The position numbers were made by a program, and so were the translations under genes. A stretch of 64,000 nucleotides of DNA from Acinetobacter guerrae (lineage in GTDB: Bacteria > Pseudomonadota > Gammaproteobacteria > Pseudomonadales > Moraxellaceae). Location: positions 1 to 64,000 of the forward strand of contig NZ_LXGN01000060.1 in assembly GCF_009372255.1 (NCBI RefSeq). Reading direction: 5' to 3'. Each line of letters begins with the position of its first letter. Within the stretch, counting starts at the first letter, position 1. Of the stretch, positions 55,417 through 63,872 are shown piece by piece. The notes under the pieces were generated by a model that ran no database searches, was not told the DNA's origin, and worked only from the letters and a program-made list of their open reading frames with translations.

Positions 55417-56589
55417 TCAGAGTGTCCGGGAAATCAATTCTTTCATAATTTCATTAGTCCCTGCATATATACGATTTGCTCGATTATCAATGTATGCACG
55501 AGCAATTGGATATTCCATCATATAGCCATAGCCACCATGAAGTTGTAAACAATCATCCACGACTTTGGAGAACATGTCTGAAATTTTATATTTGGCTGCT
55601 GCGGCTGCATCTATTCCTAAACGTTCTTCGAGTTGAAATTGCATACAGCGATCTAAATAAGTTCTGCAAAAGTCGATTTCAGTACGAAGTTCAGCGAGTT
55701 TGAACCGTGTATTTTGGAAGCTTCCAATTGGCTTACCAAAAGCTTTACGATCTTTGGTGTATTGAACTGTATGAGCAAAAGCAGCTTCAGCACCTGCCTG
55801 ACAGATAATTGCGACTAACATACGCTCCCAAGCTAATTCTTTCATGAGCATCATGAAGCCCATACCTTCTATACCCAGTAAATTTTCTTTAGGAACACGA
55901 ACATTATCAAAGAATAATTCGCAAGTGTCCTGACCTTTCATCCCAATTTTATTGAGCGGTTTACCTTTACTAAAACCAACGCGATCTGCTTCAACAATGA
56001 TTAAAGATAAATTGGCTGAACCCTTTTCATTATTTCCTGTTTTACACACCACAATAGCCATATCGCATAAATAGCCATTGGTGATAAAAATTTTAGAGCC
56101 ATTGATGACATATTCATCGTCATCTAAAACAGCAGAAGTACGCACAGCTTGCAAGTCTGAACCTGTTCCAGGTTCGGTCATCGCAATAGCTGTAACGGTC
56201 TCACCTTTTGCCATTTTTGGCAGCCACTTCTGTTTTTGTTGTTCATTACCAAAATTATTAATATAGTTGGCGACAATATCCGAATGTAATGAAAAGCCAG
56301 TACTAGAGTCCATTGCATAAGCTTGTTCTTCAATGAGAATCATACTGTATAAACGATCAACCCCAGAACCACCATATTGTTCAGGCATCGTGGTACATAA
56401 CAATCCCAAATCACCTGCCTTGTTCCATAAATCACGGTCAACATGTTGCTGTTCTTCATATTTTTCGATATTGGGAACAACTTCCTTTTCATAAAATTTA
56501 CGCACGGTTTCACGGAAGGCTTCATGCTCTTCATTAAAAAGATTACGTTCAAGCATATTAGGAATTGGACGAATCGCACCAGATTGCAT
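55417..56589 (-). CDS. Acyl-CoA dehydrogenase
   Basis: The 390-residue protein has the normal size and motifs of the family: AMTEPGTGSDLQAV near residue 137, the flavin segment IFITNGYLCDMAIVV, KDRKAFGKPIGSFQNTRFKLAEL and the C-terminal LQLHGGYGYMMEYPIARAYIDNRANRIYAGTNEIMKELI; the catalytic base is expected in this last region. It makes 2-enoyl-CoA in fatty-acid or branched-acid breakdown. Facing almA, it may serve the same alkane-derived acyl chains, but this is only suggested by position. Confidence 0.9.
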   Translation of the reverse strand: MQSGAIRPIPNMLERNLFNEEHEAFRETVRKFYEKEVVPNIEKYEEQQHVDRDLWNKAGDLGLLCTTMPEQYGGSGVDRLYSMILIEEQAYAMDSSTGFSLHSDIVANYINNFGNEQQKQKWLPKMAKGETVTAIAMTEPGTGSDLQAVRTSAVLDDDEYVINGSKIFITNGYLCDMAIVVCKTGNNEKGSANLSLIIVEADRVGFSKGKPLNKIGMKGQDTCELFFDNVRVPKENLLGIEGMGFMMLMKELAWERMLVAIICQAGAEAAFAHTVQYTKDRKAFGKPIGSFQNTRFKLAELRTEIDFCRTYLDRCMQFQLEERLGIDAAAAAKYKISDMFSKVVDDCLQLHGGYGYMMEYPIARAYIDNRANRIYAGTNEIMKELISRTL

Positions 56590-56777
56590 TGTTGTTGTAT
56601 CCTTGCAGTTTGTTTTATCAGCAGAAAGTAAAAATCATCTAGCTTGTTCAGACAATGGGATGAATGCTCAAAAGTTAGATTGTCATGATGGATTTAGTCA
56701 TTCGGGCAAATCAATTAACCACAAGCCTATGCTGATCGGTTAAACTAGCTAAGTTTTTTACCAACTTGGGGAAACGA

Positions 56778-57035
56778 ATGTCTGAAGAAATCACACTCGA
56801 AGAACGCAAGGTAATTTATCGTGCGCGACGCGGCCTTAAAGAAATTGATGTTTATTTTGATCCTTATGTCCGAAATCATTACTTGATCGCTGAACCAGCA
56901 GAAAAAGCACTTTTTGCTGAATTAGTCGATCAGGAAGATCCAGATTTACTGGATTGGTTTATGGAAGTATCAGAGCCACCGAAGCCAGAGCTTAAAAATT
57001 TTATTTTGAAGCTTAAGCATTACGTGCATGGTTAA
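56778..57035 (+). CDS. sdhE: FAD assembly factor SdhE
   Basis: SdhE attaches FAD covalently to the succinate dehydrogenase flavoprotein. The 85-residue protein has the signature RRGLKEIDVYFDPYV (RGxxE) and VDQEDPDLLDWFM. ATG 56778 follows GGGGAAA; an upstream GTG-like extension of four codons is rejected. It overlaps the next gene by eight bases, the same pairing as ygfY-ygfX in E. coli. Confidence 0.92.
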   Translation: MSEEITLEERKVIYRARRGLKEIDVYFDPYVRNHYLIAEPAEKALFAELVDQEDPDLLDWFMEVSEPPKPELKNFILKLKHYVHG

Positions 57036-57411
57036 TCATCAATTTCAACTGAAACGCAGCTTGCTTGCCCTGTTGTTTCAGTTGGGAATGTTGTTATTGA
57101 TCGGAATCATCTGGTTTCAGCTTTTTCCTTTTTATATTTTTTTGATCGGATTATTTTTGGCAATTCTTGCCTATATCGTGTATTTAAATCGCCCGAAGAT
57201 GCTGGCTCTGGCTTACCTTGATCAAGATGTTTGGTCAATTAAGTGGAAAAATCAGTCCAAGATTGAACACCTAAAGTTTTACAAACTAGTGGATCATCAC
57301 ATTTATATGGTTCTCTATTTTCATCAAAATAATCGTTCACAAATAATTTGGCGTGATCAAGTCGATCTAAATCAATGGAAGCAACTCAAAGTTATGGCAA
57401 AATTACTATAA
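57028..57411 (+). CDS. YgfX-like membrane protein
   Basis: The 127-residue product has two membrane helices close to the N terminus (LLALLFQLGMLLLIGIIWFQL and FYIFLIGLFLAILAYIVYL) and then a soluble part of beta character. Position and shape match YgfX (CptA), reported in E. coli as the toxin partner of the SdhE-family gene. The sequence itself is weakly conserved, so the family is assigned mainly from the overlap with sdhE. Confidence 0.7.
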   Translation: MVNHQFQLKRSLLALLFQLGMLLLIGIIWFQLFPFYIFLIGLFLAILAYIVYLNRPKMLALAYLDQDVWSIKWKNQSKIEHLKFYKLVDHHIYMVLYFHQNNRSQIIWRDQVDLNQWKQLKVMAKLL

Positions 57412-57618
57412 TTGTTAAACAATCATAAAACGTTTTATAATTAAAAAAATATTAAAAATCATATTTTTATAGAAAATAAAATAAAAAATTAATTACATTG
57501 TCCGATTAAATCATTGAAAAAATCTTTAAATAACGCATTGTCAGACAATTTTATATTTGTGCAAAAATTACATCGGTTAAAGTATAAACACCAACGTAAA
57601 GTGTGAAGGAGGTCAGAA
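57412..57618. other. AT-rich gap with a 13-bp palindrome
   Basis: This very AT-rich stretch holds the perfect palindrome ATTGTC-A-GACAAT at 57537-57549, upstream of the 35-residue gene. A related TTGTTCAGACAA occurs at 56644-56655 before sdhE. Both may be operators. Together with the small gene and its terminator it fills the 544-bp space before the TatT gene. Confidence 0.4.
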
Positions 57619-57726
57619 ATGATCGATATTCCAACGTGGTTGTTTCCAGTCATTGCTTTTGTTTTGGCAGTGATTATAGGACGAGCAGGAACTTTACTCA
57701 GGGATTATATTGAACACCATCAATAA
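57619..57726 (+). CDS. 35-residue single-helix membrane peptide
   Basis: A near-perfect ribosome site AAGGAGGTCAG (57606-57616) precedes ATG 57619, which opens MIDIPTWLFPVIAFVLAVII, then GRAGTLLRDYIEHHQ, with TAA at 57724-57726. The product is one hydrophobic helix with a basic/acidic cytoplasmic end, typical of bacterial small membrane peptides. An intrinsic terminator follows 30 bases later, so it forms a complete monocistronic unit. No family is recognised. Confidence 0.72.
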   Translation: MIDIPTWLFPVIAFVLAVIIGRAGTLLRDYIEHHQ

Positions 57727-57755
57727 TTAAGAGTACAACCCATTCTCCAGTTAAC

Positions 57756-57795
57756 AAGTAGCATGTGCTGAACCGTCGCAATGCTACTTTTTTTT
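57756..57795 (+). terminator. Terminator after the 35-residue gene
   Basis: AAGTAGCAT pairs perfectly with ATGCTACTT around a 16-base loop and is followed by a run of T. Confidence 0.82.
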
Positions 57796-57955
57796 GCCTA
57801 AAATTTGTATAAACACAAGAAAAAAGCCAATCTTTTCATTATTTATTTATGTCATATTACGTGATTAATATTAGAGTAATTGCTCTTTTATTCGCCTTGT
57901 GCATCTGATAAGGTACAACGCAAAGGAAAAATAAAATGATTTCGAGGGATAGAAA

Positions 57956-59059
57956 ATGCCAAAAATATTCAAAATAGGTCAGGGTTTGGCTGTTGCGGTT
58001 CTTGCCTCATCTGTATTGTCTGGATGTTCCTATGTGGTTAAATCGGGTGCCAATGTTGCCTTGAGTTTTAGTGAAAATCATATTGTTCCACCTATTTTGG
58101 CAATGGGTGATGTGGATATGATCTGTAATTCTGGAAATGCATTAACTCCAGCAATTATGGCGACTAAAGATATGGGGGCTGACCCAACTAATATGGCAGT
58201 ATTATTGTACGCTGGTGCAGGTATGTGTGCTGAGAATCAGGCATTAGAAGGTGAATTACGTTATTTGCGTGCTTCTAAAGCTGGGCAGGTAACGGAAGCC
58301 CAAGATGCACGCATTGAACAAAAACGTTGGGCTGCAATTGCTGCACAGCGTCAATATAATGCTTACCAATTATTTGCACAGCGTTGGGAAAGTAAATATA
58401 AATATCATTTAGGCGAATCTTGTCCAAAAATGCGTAGCGACAAGGATCAACTGACTTATATGCTTGGATTGTTAAGTGGTTTGCAGGCTGTAACCAATGA
58501 CATCAATTCTGGTGGTGATGTCAATGTACCTAAAGATATTGCAGGAATTGTTGAACGTAGTATGGCTTGTTTGGACAACACCAAATTTTGGGGTGTACCA
58601 AATGCGACTCGTGCTGTAATCTGGACTTTATTGCCAGGTGCAGATGAGGGTAAACCTGATCCTTATGTGACTTTAAAACAATCCATGCAAATTGGTGAAC
58701 AAAAAGGGGTGAGATTACCTCACGCGTTATATGCGGTTGCAGCGCAAGCCAGTGGCGATGATAATAAAATTCGTGATGCACTCAGATCGTATGCTGAGTC
58801 ACGTGGTGATGATAAGCCAGTCAATCCAAACTTCAGATTATTTGATGCAATGGCAGGTGTGATGATTCGCGGTATTTCTGACCGTTACTGGACAGAACAT
58901 ACTGGTGTACGTACTGGTGATGATGGTATGACGACATTCTGGGATGAAAGTGGTAAAACCTCTTCAGAACTGGAAGATTTATTTAATGATGGTGGTGCAG
59001 GTAGTACAGATGGCGCAGACACGCAAGCAAGCCCTGCGGAGGAAAAGCCAGCAAAATAA
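57956..59059 (+). CDS. TatT-like lipoprotein (TRAP-associated T component)
   Basis: The 367-residue protein has a lipoprotein signal with lipobox LSGC at residue 23 (SSVLSGCSYVV). The mature part is helical and resembles the TatT family, the TPR-like periplasmic lipoprotein linked to TRAP transporters: AILAMGDVDMICNSGNALTPAIM, LLYAGAGMCAEN, LPHALYAVAAQASGD. The C-terminal end is acidic and Ser/Ala-rich. A rhombosortase and a TRAP-like permease follow on the same strand. GAGGG lies upstream of ATG 57956. Confidence 0.8.
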   Translation: MPKIFKIGQGLAVAVLASSVLSGCSYVVKSGANVALSFSENHIVPPILAMGDVDMICNSGNALTPAIMATKDMGADPTNMAVLLYAGAGMCAENQALEGELRYLRASKAGQVTEAQDARIEQKRWAAIAAQRQYNAYQLFAQRWESKYKYHLGESCPKMRSDKDQLTYMLGLLSGLQAVTNDINSGGDVNVPKDIAGIVERSMACLDNTKFWGVPNATRAVIWTLLPGADEGKPDPYVTLKQSMQIGEQKGVRLPHALYAVAAQASGDDNKIRDALRSYAESRGDDKPVNPNFRLFDAMAGVMIRGISDRYWTEHTGVRTGDDGMTTFWDESGKTSSELEDLFNDGGAGSTDGADTQASPAEEKPAK

Positions 59060-59176
59060 AACAATGAAGTAAAAATGCTGTAAATCTGAAAATGGACATT
59101 TTGACTGATATTGGAGGGGATGAGGTGGTTGAAAAACACCTTATCCCTTTTTGTACATGTAAATGGAGCGCATAGC

Positions 59177-59770
59177 ATGAAAGATGAAGATCTCATTAAA
59201 AAAGTGATTTTTATTGCTGTATGTATTTCCATTTCTGCATGTTTACAGGTGTTTTCTGATGTTTTCATCTATTGGCGGCCAGTGCTATTAACAGAATTCT
59301 GGCGATTATGGACGGCACATTGGGTGCATGTTGGTTGGATGCATTTTTTACTGAATATGTTAGCTTTTGCCTGTTTGCCTTTTATTTTTCCACATGCCAG
59401 AACACGGCATATGGCGTTATTGCTTATGGTTGTATCGCCATTTATCAGTCTCATGTTTTATTTCTTTATGCCGAATATTGAAGCTTATGCTGGTCTTTCA
59501 GGGGTATTGCATGGCATGTATGTTGCTGTTGCGATCGTGTATTTAAAATATCCTAAAGAACGTAATTTCGCTATTTTGGTTCTAGTGCTGATCGTCATTA
59601 AAATTATTTGGGAAAATACGTGGGGCAATAGTCGTACAGCTCAATTGATTGGTAGCCCAGTTCTGGTCGAAGCACATTGGTTGGGTGTATTTGGCGGGGT
59701 GCTGACAGGATGTGCCTATTTATTCAAACAAAAGCTAAAATGCGAGAAAGTTGACAAAATAAACCGCTAA
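59177..59770 (+). CDS. rrtA: Rhombosortase (rhomboid-family intramembrane protease)
   Basis: The product of about 197 residues has six likely membrane helices. It shows the rhombosortase motifs: HWVHVGWMHFLLNM near residue 48, the catalytic serine in YAGLSGVLHG (Ser108), and the catalytic histidine in VEAHWLGVFGG (His167). Rhombosortases cleave proteins bearing a C-terminal GlyGly-CTERM tag after type II secretion. No tagged protein is seen in this window. ATG 59177 follows GGAG by 9 bases; ATG 59120 and TTG 59111 are open upstream alternatives. It lies between the TatT gene and the permease gene. Confidence 0.85.
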   Translation: MKDEDLIKKVIFIAVCISISACLQVFSDVFIYWRPVLLTEFWRLWTAHWVHVGWMHFLLNMLAFACLPFIFPHARTRHMALLLMVVSPFISLMFYFFMPNIEAYAGLSGVLHGMYVAVAIVYLKYPKERNFAILVLVLIVIKIIWENTWGNSRTAQLIGSPVLVEAHWLGVFGGVLTGCAYLFKQKLKCEKVDKINR

Positions 59771-59836
59771 AAATTGTGATCAAGCCATTCTTTAATTGAA
59801 AGGTATGTTGCAAATTTAAACAATGGAAAAGGACTG

Positions 59837-59860
59837 CAATGGGGATGGAATAGCCCATTG
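59837..59860. other. Short hairpin before the TRAP-like permease gene
   Basis: CAATGGG (59837-59843) and CCCATTG (59854-59860) form a seven-base stem with a ten-base loop in the 154-base gap. It is not followed by a T run and may mark a leader. Confidence 0.35.
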
Positions 59861-59924
59861 TCACGGAGAGATCACTTGAAACTATCGCTGGTTTCGAGGG
59901 ATGCTGCAAAAAACTGGAAAAAAC

Positions 59925-62123
59925 ATGCAAGAAAATCAAGAAAATAGATCTGGCTTGGGTTTCCTGAGTTATATTTGGAATGAATGGATTTCAACATACG
60001 TCATCCTCCTTATGTTATTGCTGACACTGATTATTGGAACAGGTGAAATGATCCATGGTCAGATGTTACGTATGGGTGAACGTTTATATGGTGATCCTGC
60101 AATCGGGATGCAATATTCTTTTTTACGTGCTGAACCGCAAAAACCAGAATGTGAACGCAATCCAAATATTGACGCACAAGTTCAGCAGCAAATGCAGGCC
60201 AATAAACATGATGAGTTTGCTGACTTTTTTGGTGCAGCATCTGAATCGGATGTTCGTGCTTCATTGTTAGCAGCACAACAGCTTTGTGAAGAAAAACATC
60301 AGTTTTACGATAAGGCCATGAAGCATATCGAGTCGCATCCATCGCTTCGAGCTTACCGTACGATGGAAACGACTTTCTTTGGTATTTTTAAATTTGGTAC
60401 AGAAAATCGTACGATTTTCTTACTTATTATGGTGTTCTTTGCTGCAATTACTGCCAGCTTGAAAATCCATCATATTGGTCTACGTAGCCCTAAAACCCGA
60501 ATCGATTTTCGAGTCTATTCTGTGGCAATGGTTTTAGGTAATGCATTATTAACTGCCTCTACGGTTAGTCAATATCGCTCCCTGATGAATTCGGGTGTGG
60601 CATTGACGACTGAAACACTGGTTATTGCATGGTTGTGGATGGGCTTATTTGGTGTTTTGACCCTCATTAGTTTGTATCAATTATTCAGAATTCCAAAAAC
60701 AGCACAGCCTGGAGGGAATTTTGGCTTAGCTTTGCTGAGTGTGCCTTTATACGCTTTTATGTCCATTTTGACAGGTATTGCATTTACCTTCTTTATGGAT
60801 TACCCAATGGGGCAAGGGATTTATTTGAGTATTCTGGTGGAGTTCTCTGGAATCTTCTTGAATCTGGCGTTATTTATCTGGGCGGGTATGTTATTGACTC
60901 AGACGCGTGTCATGGATTTGTTCCTAAACATTTTGCGTCCCTGGAACCTTGCCCCTGAAACCCTAACTTGGCTAATTCTCTTGGCAGCAGCAATTCCTAC
61001 GGCTTATACAGGTGCCTCGGGTATTTTCGTGATCGCGGCTGGTGCGATTATCTACAAAGAAGTCTGGAATTCGGGTGCTCGTCGTCAATATGCTCTGGCC
61101 GTTTCTGCAATGTCCGGTTCTTTAGGTGTGGTAATTCGCCCATGTCTACTGGTGGTTCTGATTGCAATGCTAGATAGCCGTCATGTAACGTCTGACGAGT
61201 TGTTTGATCATGGCTTCTATGTATTCTGGTTAACGGCATTTATTTTCTTGGGTGTATCATTACTGCTAGCTGAAACTAAATTCCGTGTGAATTCTCCTAA
61301 AGTTGCGATTCCAGGGATGCTACGTGCTTTTGTACCTGTGATTCCTTATATCGTGATTACGGCTGTGGTATTGGCGTTCTACAAATATGGTCTAGATACC
61401 AGTATGAACGAATTTACTGCACCTGTTATTTTACCATTGGTGTTAATCGCAATTATCCTGTTTGATAAGTTGCGTAAAGAACCTGAACTCATACCTCAAG
61501 TACAGGCGCATGAGTCTTTAGTTAAACAACATGAACAAGATTCGCCATATTTGCGTGAACACGGGGCGCAGAGTAATCAATATCGTCGTGGTTTCTTTGG
61601 TTCAATGCACTTTGCCACAGCAGAAACTGTAGGGCATATTGGTGCGTTAATTATTCTGATGGCACTTTCTGCAAGTGTTGGTGGTTTGATTGAACGTACC
61701 GAAATTGTGGAATATTTACCTACGCATTTAGGTAGCATTTATATTTCACTGTTCTTTATTGCGATGCTTTTAGCATTGATTGGTATGTGTACCGATCCAT
61801 TTGGTGCGGTTATTCTGGTTGCCGCAACTATTGCACCAGTGGCTTACGAAAATGGTATTCATCCGATTCACTTCTGGATGATTGTACTGGTTGCATTTGA
61901 GTTGGGTTATGTCACCCCACCTGTGGCACTGAATCACTTGTTGACGAGGTTGTCAGTAGGTGATGAAGAAGTGGCGGCAGCAGATCGTGAAGCCAAAGAA
62001 AAATACACCAGTTTCTACTATCGTTATGAACGGTGGTTACTACCAATTATGGTGTTATTCCCAGCTTTAATGATTGTAACCTTTGCTCCATATATCTTTA
62101 AAATGTTTGGTTGGTATCATTAA
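59925..62123 (+). CDS. TRAP-type transporter permease, fused small and large subunits
   Basis: The ~732-residue membrane protein has an N-terminal region with a helix, a soluble periplasmic segment (residues ~50-150, MQYSFLRAEPQKPECERN, two Cys) and further helices like the DctQ subunit. It continues into the DctM-like large subunit (AAAIPTAYTGASGIFVIAAGAIIYKE, GSLGVVIRPCLLVVLIAML, MLLALIGMCTDPFGAVILVAATIAPVAYENGIHPIHFWMI, FELGYVTPPVALNHLL). No binding-protein gene is adjacent; the AdeT-like protein at 26230 is a candidate partner. ATG 59925 follows GGAAAA; ATG 59901 is an in-frame alternative. Substrate unknown. Confidence 0.85.
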   Translation: MQENQENRSGLGFLSYIWNEWISTYVILLMLLLTLIIGTGEMIHGQMLRMGERLYGDPAIGMQYSFLRAEPQKPECERNPNIDAQVQQQMQANKHDEFADFFGAASESDVRASLLAAQQLCEEKHQFYDKAMKHIESHPSLRAYRTMETTFFGIFKFGTENRTIFLLIMVFFAAITASLKIHHIGLRSPKTRIDFRVYSVAMVLGNALLTASTVSQYRSLMNSGVALTTETLVIAWLWMGLFGVLTLISLYQLFRIPKTAQPGGNFGLALLSVPLYAFMSILTGIAFTFFMDYPMGQGIYLSILVEFSGIFLNLALFIWAGMLLTQTRVMDLFLNILRPWNLAPETLTWLILLAAAIPTAYTGASGIFVIAAGAIIYKEVWNSGARRQYALAVSAMSGSLGVVIRPCLLVVLIAMLDSRHVTSDELFDHGFYVFWLTAFIFLGVSLLLAETKFRVNSPKVAIPGMLRAFVPVIPYIVITAVVLAFYKYGLDTSMNEFTAPVILPLVLIAIILFDKLRKEPELIPQVQAHESLVKQHEQDSPYLREHGAQSNQYRRGFFGSMHFATAETVGHIGALIILMALSASVGGLIERTEIVEYLPTHLGSIYISLFFIAMLLALIGMCTDPFGAVILVAATIAPVAYENGIHPIHFWMIVLVAFELGYVTPPVALNHLLTRLSVGDEEVAAADREAKEKYTSFYYRYERWLLPIMVLFPALMIVTFAPYIFKMFGWYH

Positions 62124-62150
62124 TTACAGTTAAAACTGATCGAAGGCAAT

Positions 62151-62170
62151 AAAGCACCTACGGGTGCTTT
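62151..62170. terminator. Bidirectional terminator between the permease and the DMT gene
   Basis: AAAGCACC pairs with GGTGCTTT around TACG. It overlaps the last bases of the leftward gene by two and suits both converging transcripts. Confidence 0.8.
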
Positions 62171-63044
62171 ATGTTTTTAAGCGTTGTTGTACCAATGGAC
62201 TACAAAGAAAAATAGCGAAAAAAATAAAGATAAAACCAATAAGACTGTATGTATCAGGAAGTTCTCGCCAAAATAAATAGCCCCAAATTCCTGCAAAAAC
62301 AATCGCGATATAATTGACTGGGCCAATTTGTCCTGCGGGGGCGAGCTTATATGCATTTGACATAAAAAGCTGGCTGATATTGGCTAAAAGCCCTGCACTG
62401 ATTAGTAAGCCAAGTTCTTTAAATGTATAAGAGCGCCACATCCAGAACATGGGAATAGCGGAGAGCAGTGTTCCAAATAAACAAAAATAAAAAACAATAC
62501 GTTCTGGTGGCTCAGTCGAGGTGAGTGCTCGTACAGTAACAAATGCCATAGCTGCCAGAAAACCTGCGCTTAATCCAATGACAGAAAGCTGATTGAAAAT
62601 TCCCTGATCTGGTTTGGCTATAAAAATTACTCCAATTAATCCAAGAAAAGCAGCGATCAACATAGAATGCGTGACTTTTTCTTTAAGAAATAACCATGCA
62701 ATCAATGGAATAAAAATAGGCGATGAATAGGTAAATACCATCGCATTGGACAGTTTTAGATGAGCAATAGCATAGAAGAAACCATACATTGCGGTTAGAC
62801 CCACGATACTACGCCATGTATGCATCCAGAGTTTTTCAGTTTTAAAGAAACTGATACCTTGTCTAAAAATAAAAGGTAAAAAGATAAATAGACCAACCAT
62901 ATTGCGAAAAAAAACAATACTGGCGTTGTCTACAGTTTGAGAAGCTAGGCGTATTAAGACACCCATAAAAGAAAATAACAAAGCTGAGACTGTTAAAAAG
63001 CCAAGTGCTTTTAATAAGTCTCGCTGTGGTAAGGCGGAATGCAT
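62169..63044 (-). CDS. DMT-family transporter (EamA type)
   Basis: The ~291-residue membrane protein has about ten helices in two EamA repeats: LLFSFMGVLIRLASQTVDNASIVFFRN, YGFFYAIAHLKLSNAMVFTYSSPIFIPL, then SQLFMSNAYKLAPAGQIGPVNYIAIVFAG. Such proteins export metabolites or amino acids; the substrate is unknown. ATG 63044 (MHSALPQRD) is preferred; the frame is open to 63113. It is a single gene, convergent with the permease. Confidence 0.85.
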   Translation of the reverse strand: MHSALPQRDLLKALGFLTVSALLFSFMGVLIRLASQTVDNASIVFFRNMVGLFIFLPFIFRQGISFFKTEKLWMHTWRSIVGLTAMYGFFYAIAHLKLSNAMVFTYSSPIFIPLIAWLFLKEKVTHSMLIAAFLGLIGVIFIAKPDQGIFNQLSVIGLSAGFLAAMAFVTVRALTSTEPPERIVFYFCLFGTLLSAIPMFWMWRSYTFKELGLLISAGLLANISQLFMSNAYKLAPAGQIGPVNYIAIVFAGIWGYLFWRELPDTYSLIGFIFIFFAIFLCSPLVQQRLKT

Positions 63045-63168
63045 GAGCAAGTATGTGGAGTATGACGTGAAAACGGATTGTAGCAGAAAAAAGTGATGAT
63101 CTTTTTTGAGCAAATATAATAGCTCACTGGACTTTGGGTCTAAAAAGTCCAGCCTCTATAAAAAGCGA

Positions 63169-63606
63169 TTATTTTTGTTCACCAATTTGAGCTTCAAGTA
63201 ACTTGATTTGTTCCTCTTTTAGCTTAATCAGTGTATCTGCATCCTGATGTTGAGCTTTGAGCGTAGTTTGCTGATCTTTTAGCTGAACTTGAATATCATC
63301 AAGTTTGGCAACCTCTTCTTTAGCAAGCGAAGGGTTATTTGGTACAGGTGTTTTTAAAATAGTTTCATCAATAAGTGTATTTGATGAGGGTTCGCTTGTT
63401 GCGGATTCATTAGGTACACTATTTTGCGTAGGTTCCTGTTTGTGTGGTTCAGATGGTGCTTGAACAGGCTGAGATTTAGTTTGTACAGTTGTGTTCTTGT
63501 TTTCAGCAAAAAACCATTGCGCAGCTAAAAATAGCAACACAATAATGCTGATTCCCCCAATGATAAGCCATAACAACCGAGAGTTATGGCGTTGTTCTAA
63601 CGTCAT
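63169..63606 (-). CDS. Membrane-anchored coiled-coil protein of unknown function
   Basis: The 145-residue protein has one N-terminal membrane helix (LLWLIIGGISIIVLLFLAAQWFF), a Pro/Ser/Thr/Gln-rich spacer (residues ~40-90), and a charged C-terminal coiled coil (KLDDIQVQLKDQQTTLKAQ, LIKLKEEQIKLLEAQI). It is probably exposed to the periplasm. No family is recognised. It starts 13 bases downstream of yheV on the same strand and is likely co-transcribed with prlC-yheV. Confidence 0.7.
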   Translation of the reverse strand: MTLEQRHNSRLLWLIIGGISIIVLLFLAAQWFFAENKNTTVQTKSQPVQAPSEPHKQEPTQNSVPNESATSEPSSNTLIDETILKTPVPNNPSLAKEEVAKLDDIQVQLKDQQTTLKAQHQDADTLIKLKEEQIKLLEAQIGEQK

Positions 63607-63619
63607 TTCTTAAACCTTT

Positions 63620-63829
63620 TTATTTCGAACGACGTGGTTTGAATTGTATCACTCCGACTTCATCTGCAATGGCTGGAATATCGGGTTCTTCAACATGAGT
63701 AGGACGATTTTCATTATAGTCACACTCGATACATTCAATCCATTCGTCGTCGTTTGTGGTTAGCATGACAATTCGATCTGTGGCACCACATTTAGGGCAT
63801 TTAGCACCTGCAATAAACCGACGTTTCAT
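63620..63829 (-). CDS. yheV: YheV-family putative zinc-ribbon protein
   Basis: The 69-residue product starts MKRRFIAGAKCPKCGATDRI and has CPKC and CIEC pairs suited to one zinc, then an acidic end VEEPDIPAIADEVGVIQF. The family is usually encoded next to prlC, as here. ATG 63829 is preferred; the frame is open upstream to 63955 across the prlC end, which I reject. Function unknown. Confidence 0.9.
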   Translation of the reverse strand: MKRRFIAGAKCPKCGATDRIVMLTTNDDEWIECIECDYNENRPTHVEEPDIPAIADEVGVIQFKPRRSK

Positions 63830-63872
63830 TTTGTCACTTCCTAACCACATACGAACAATTTTGACGCTTAGT

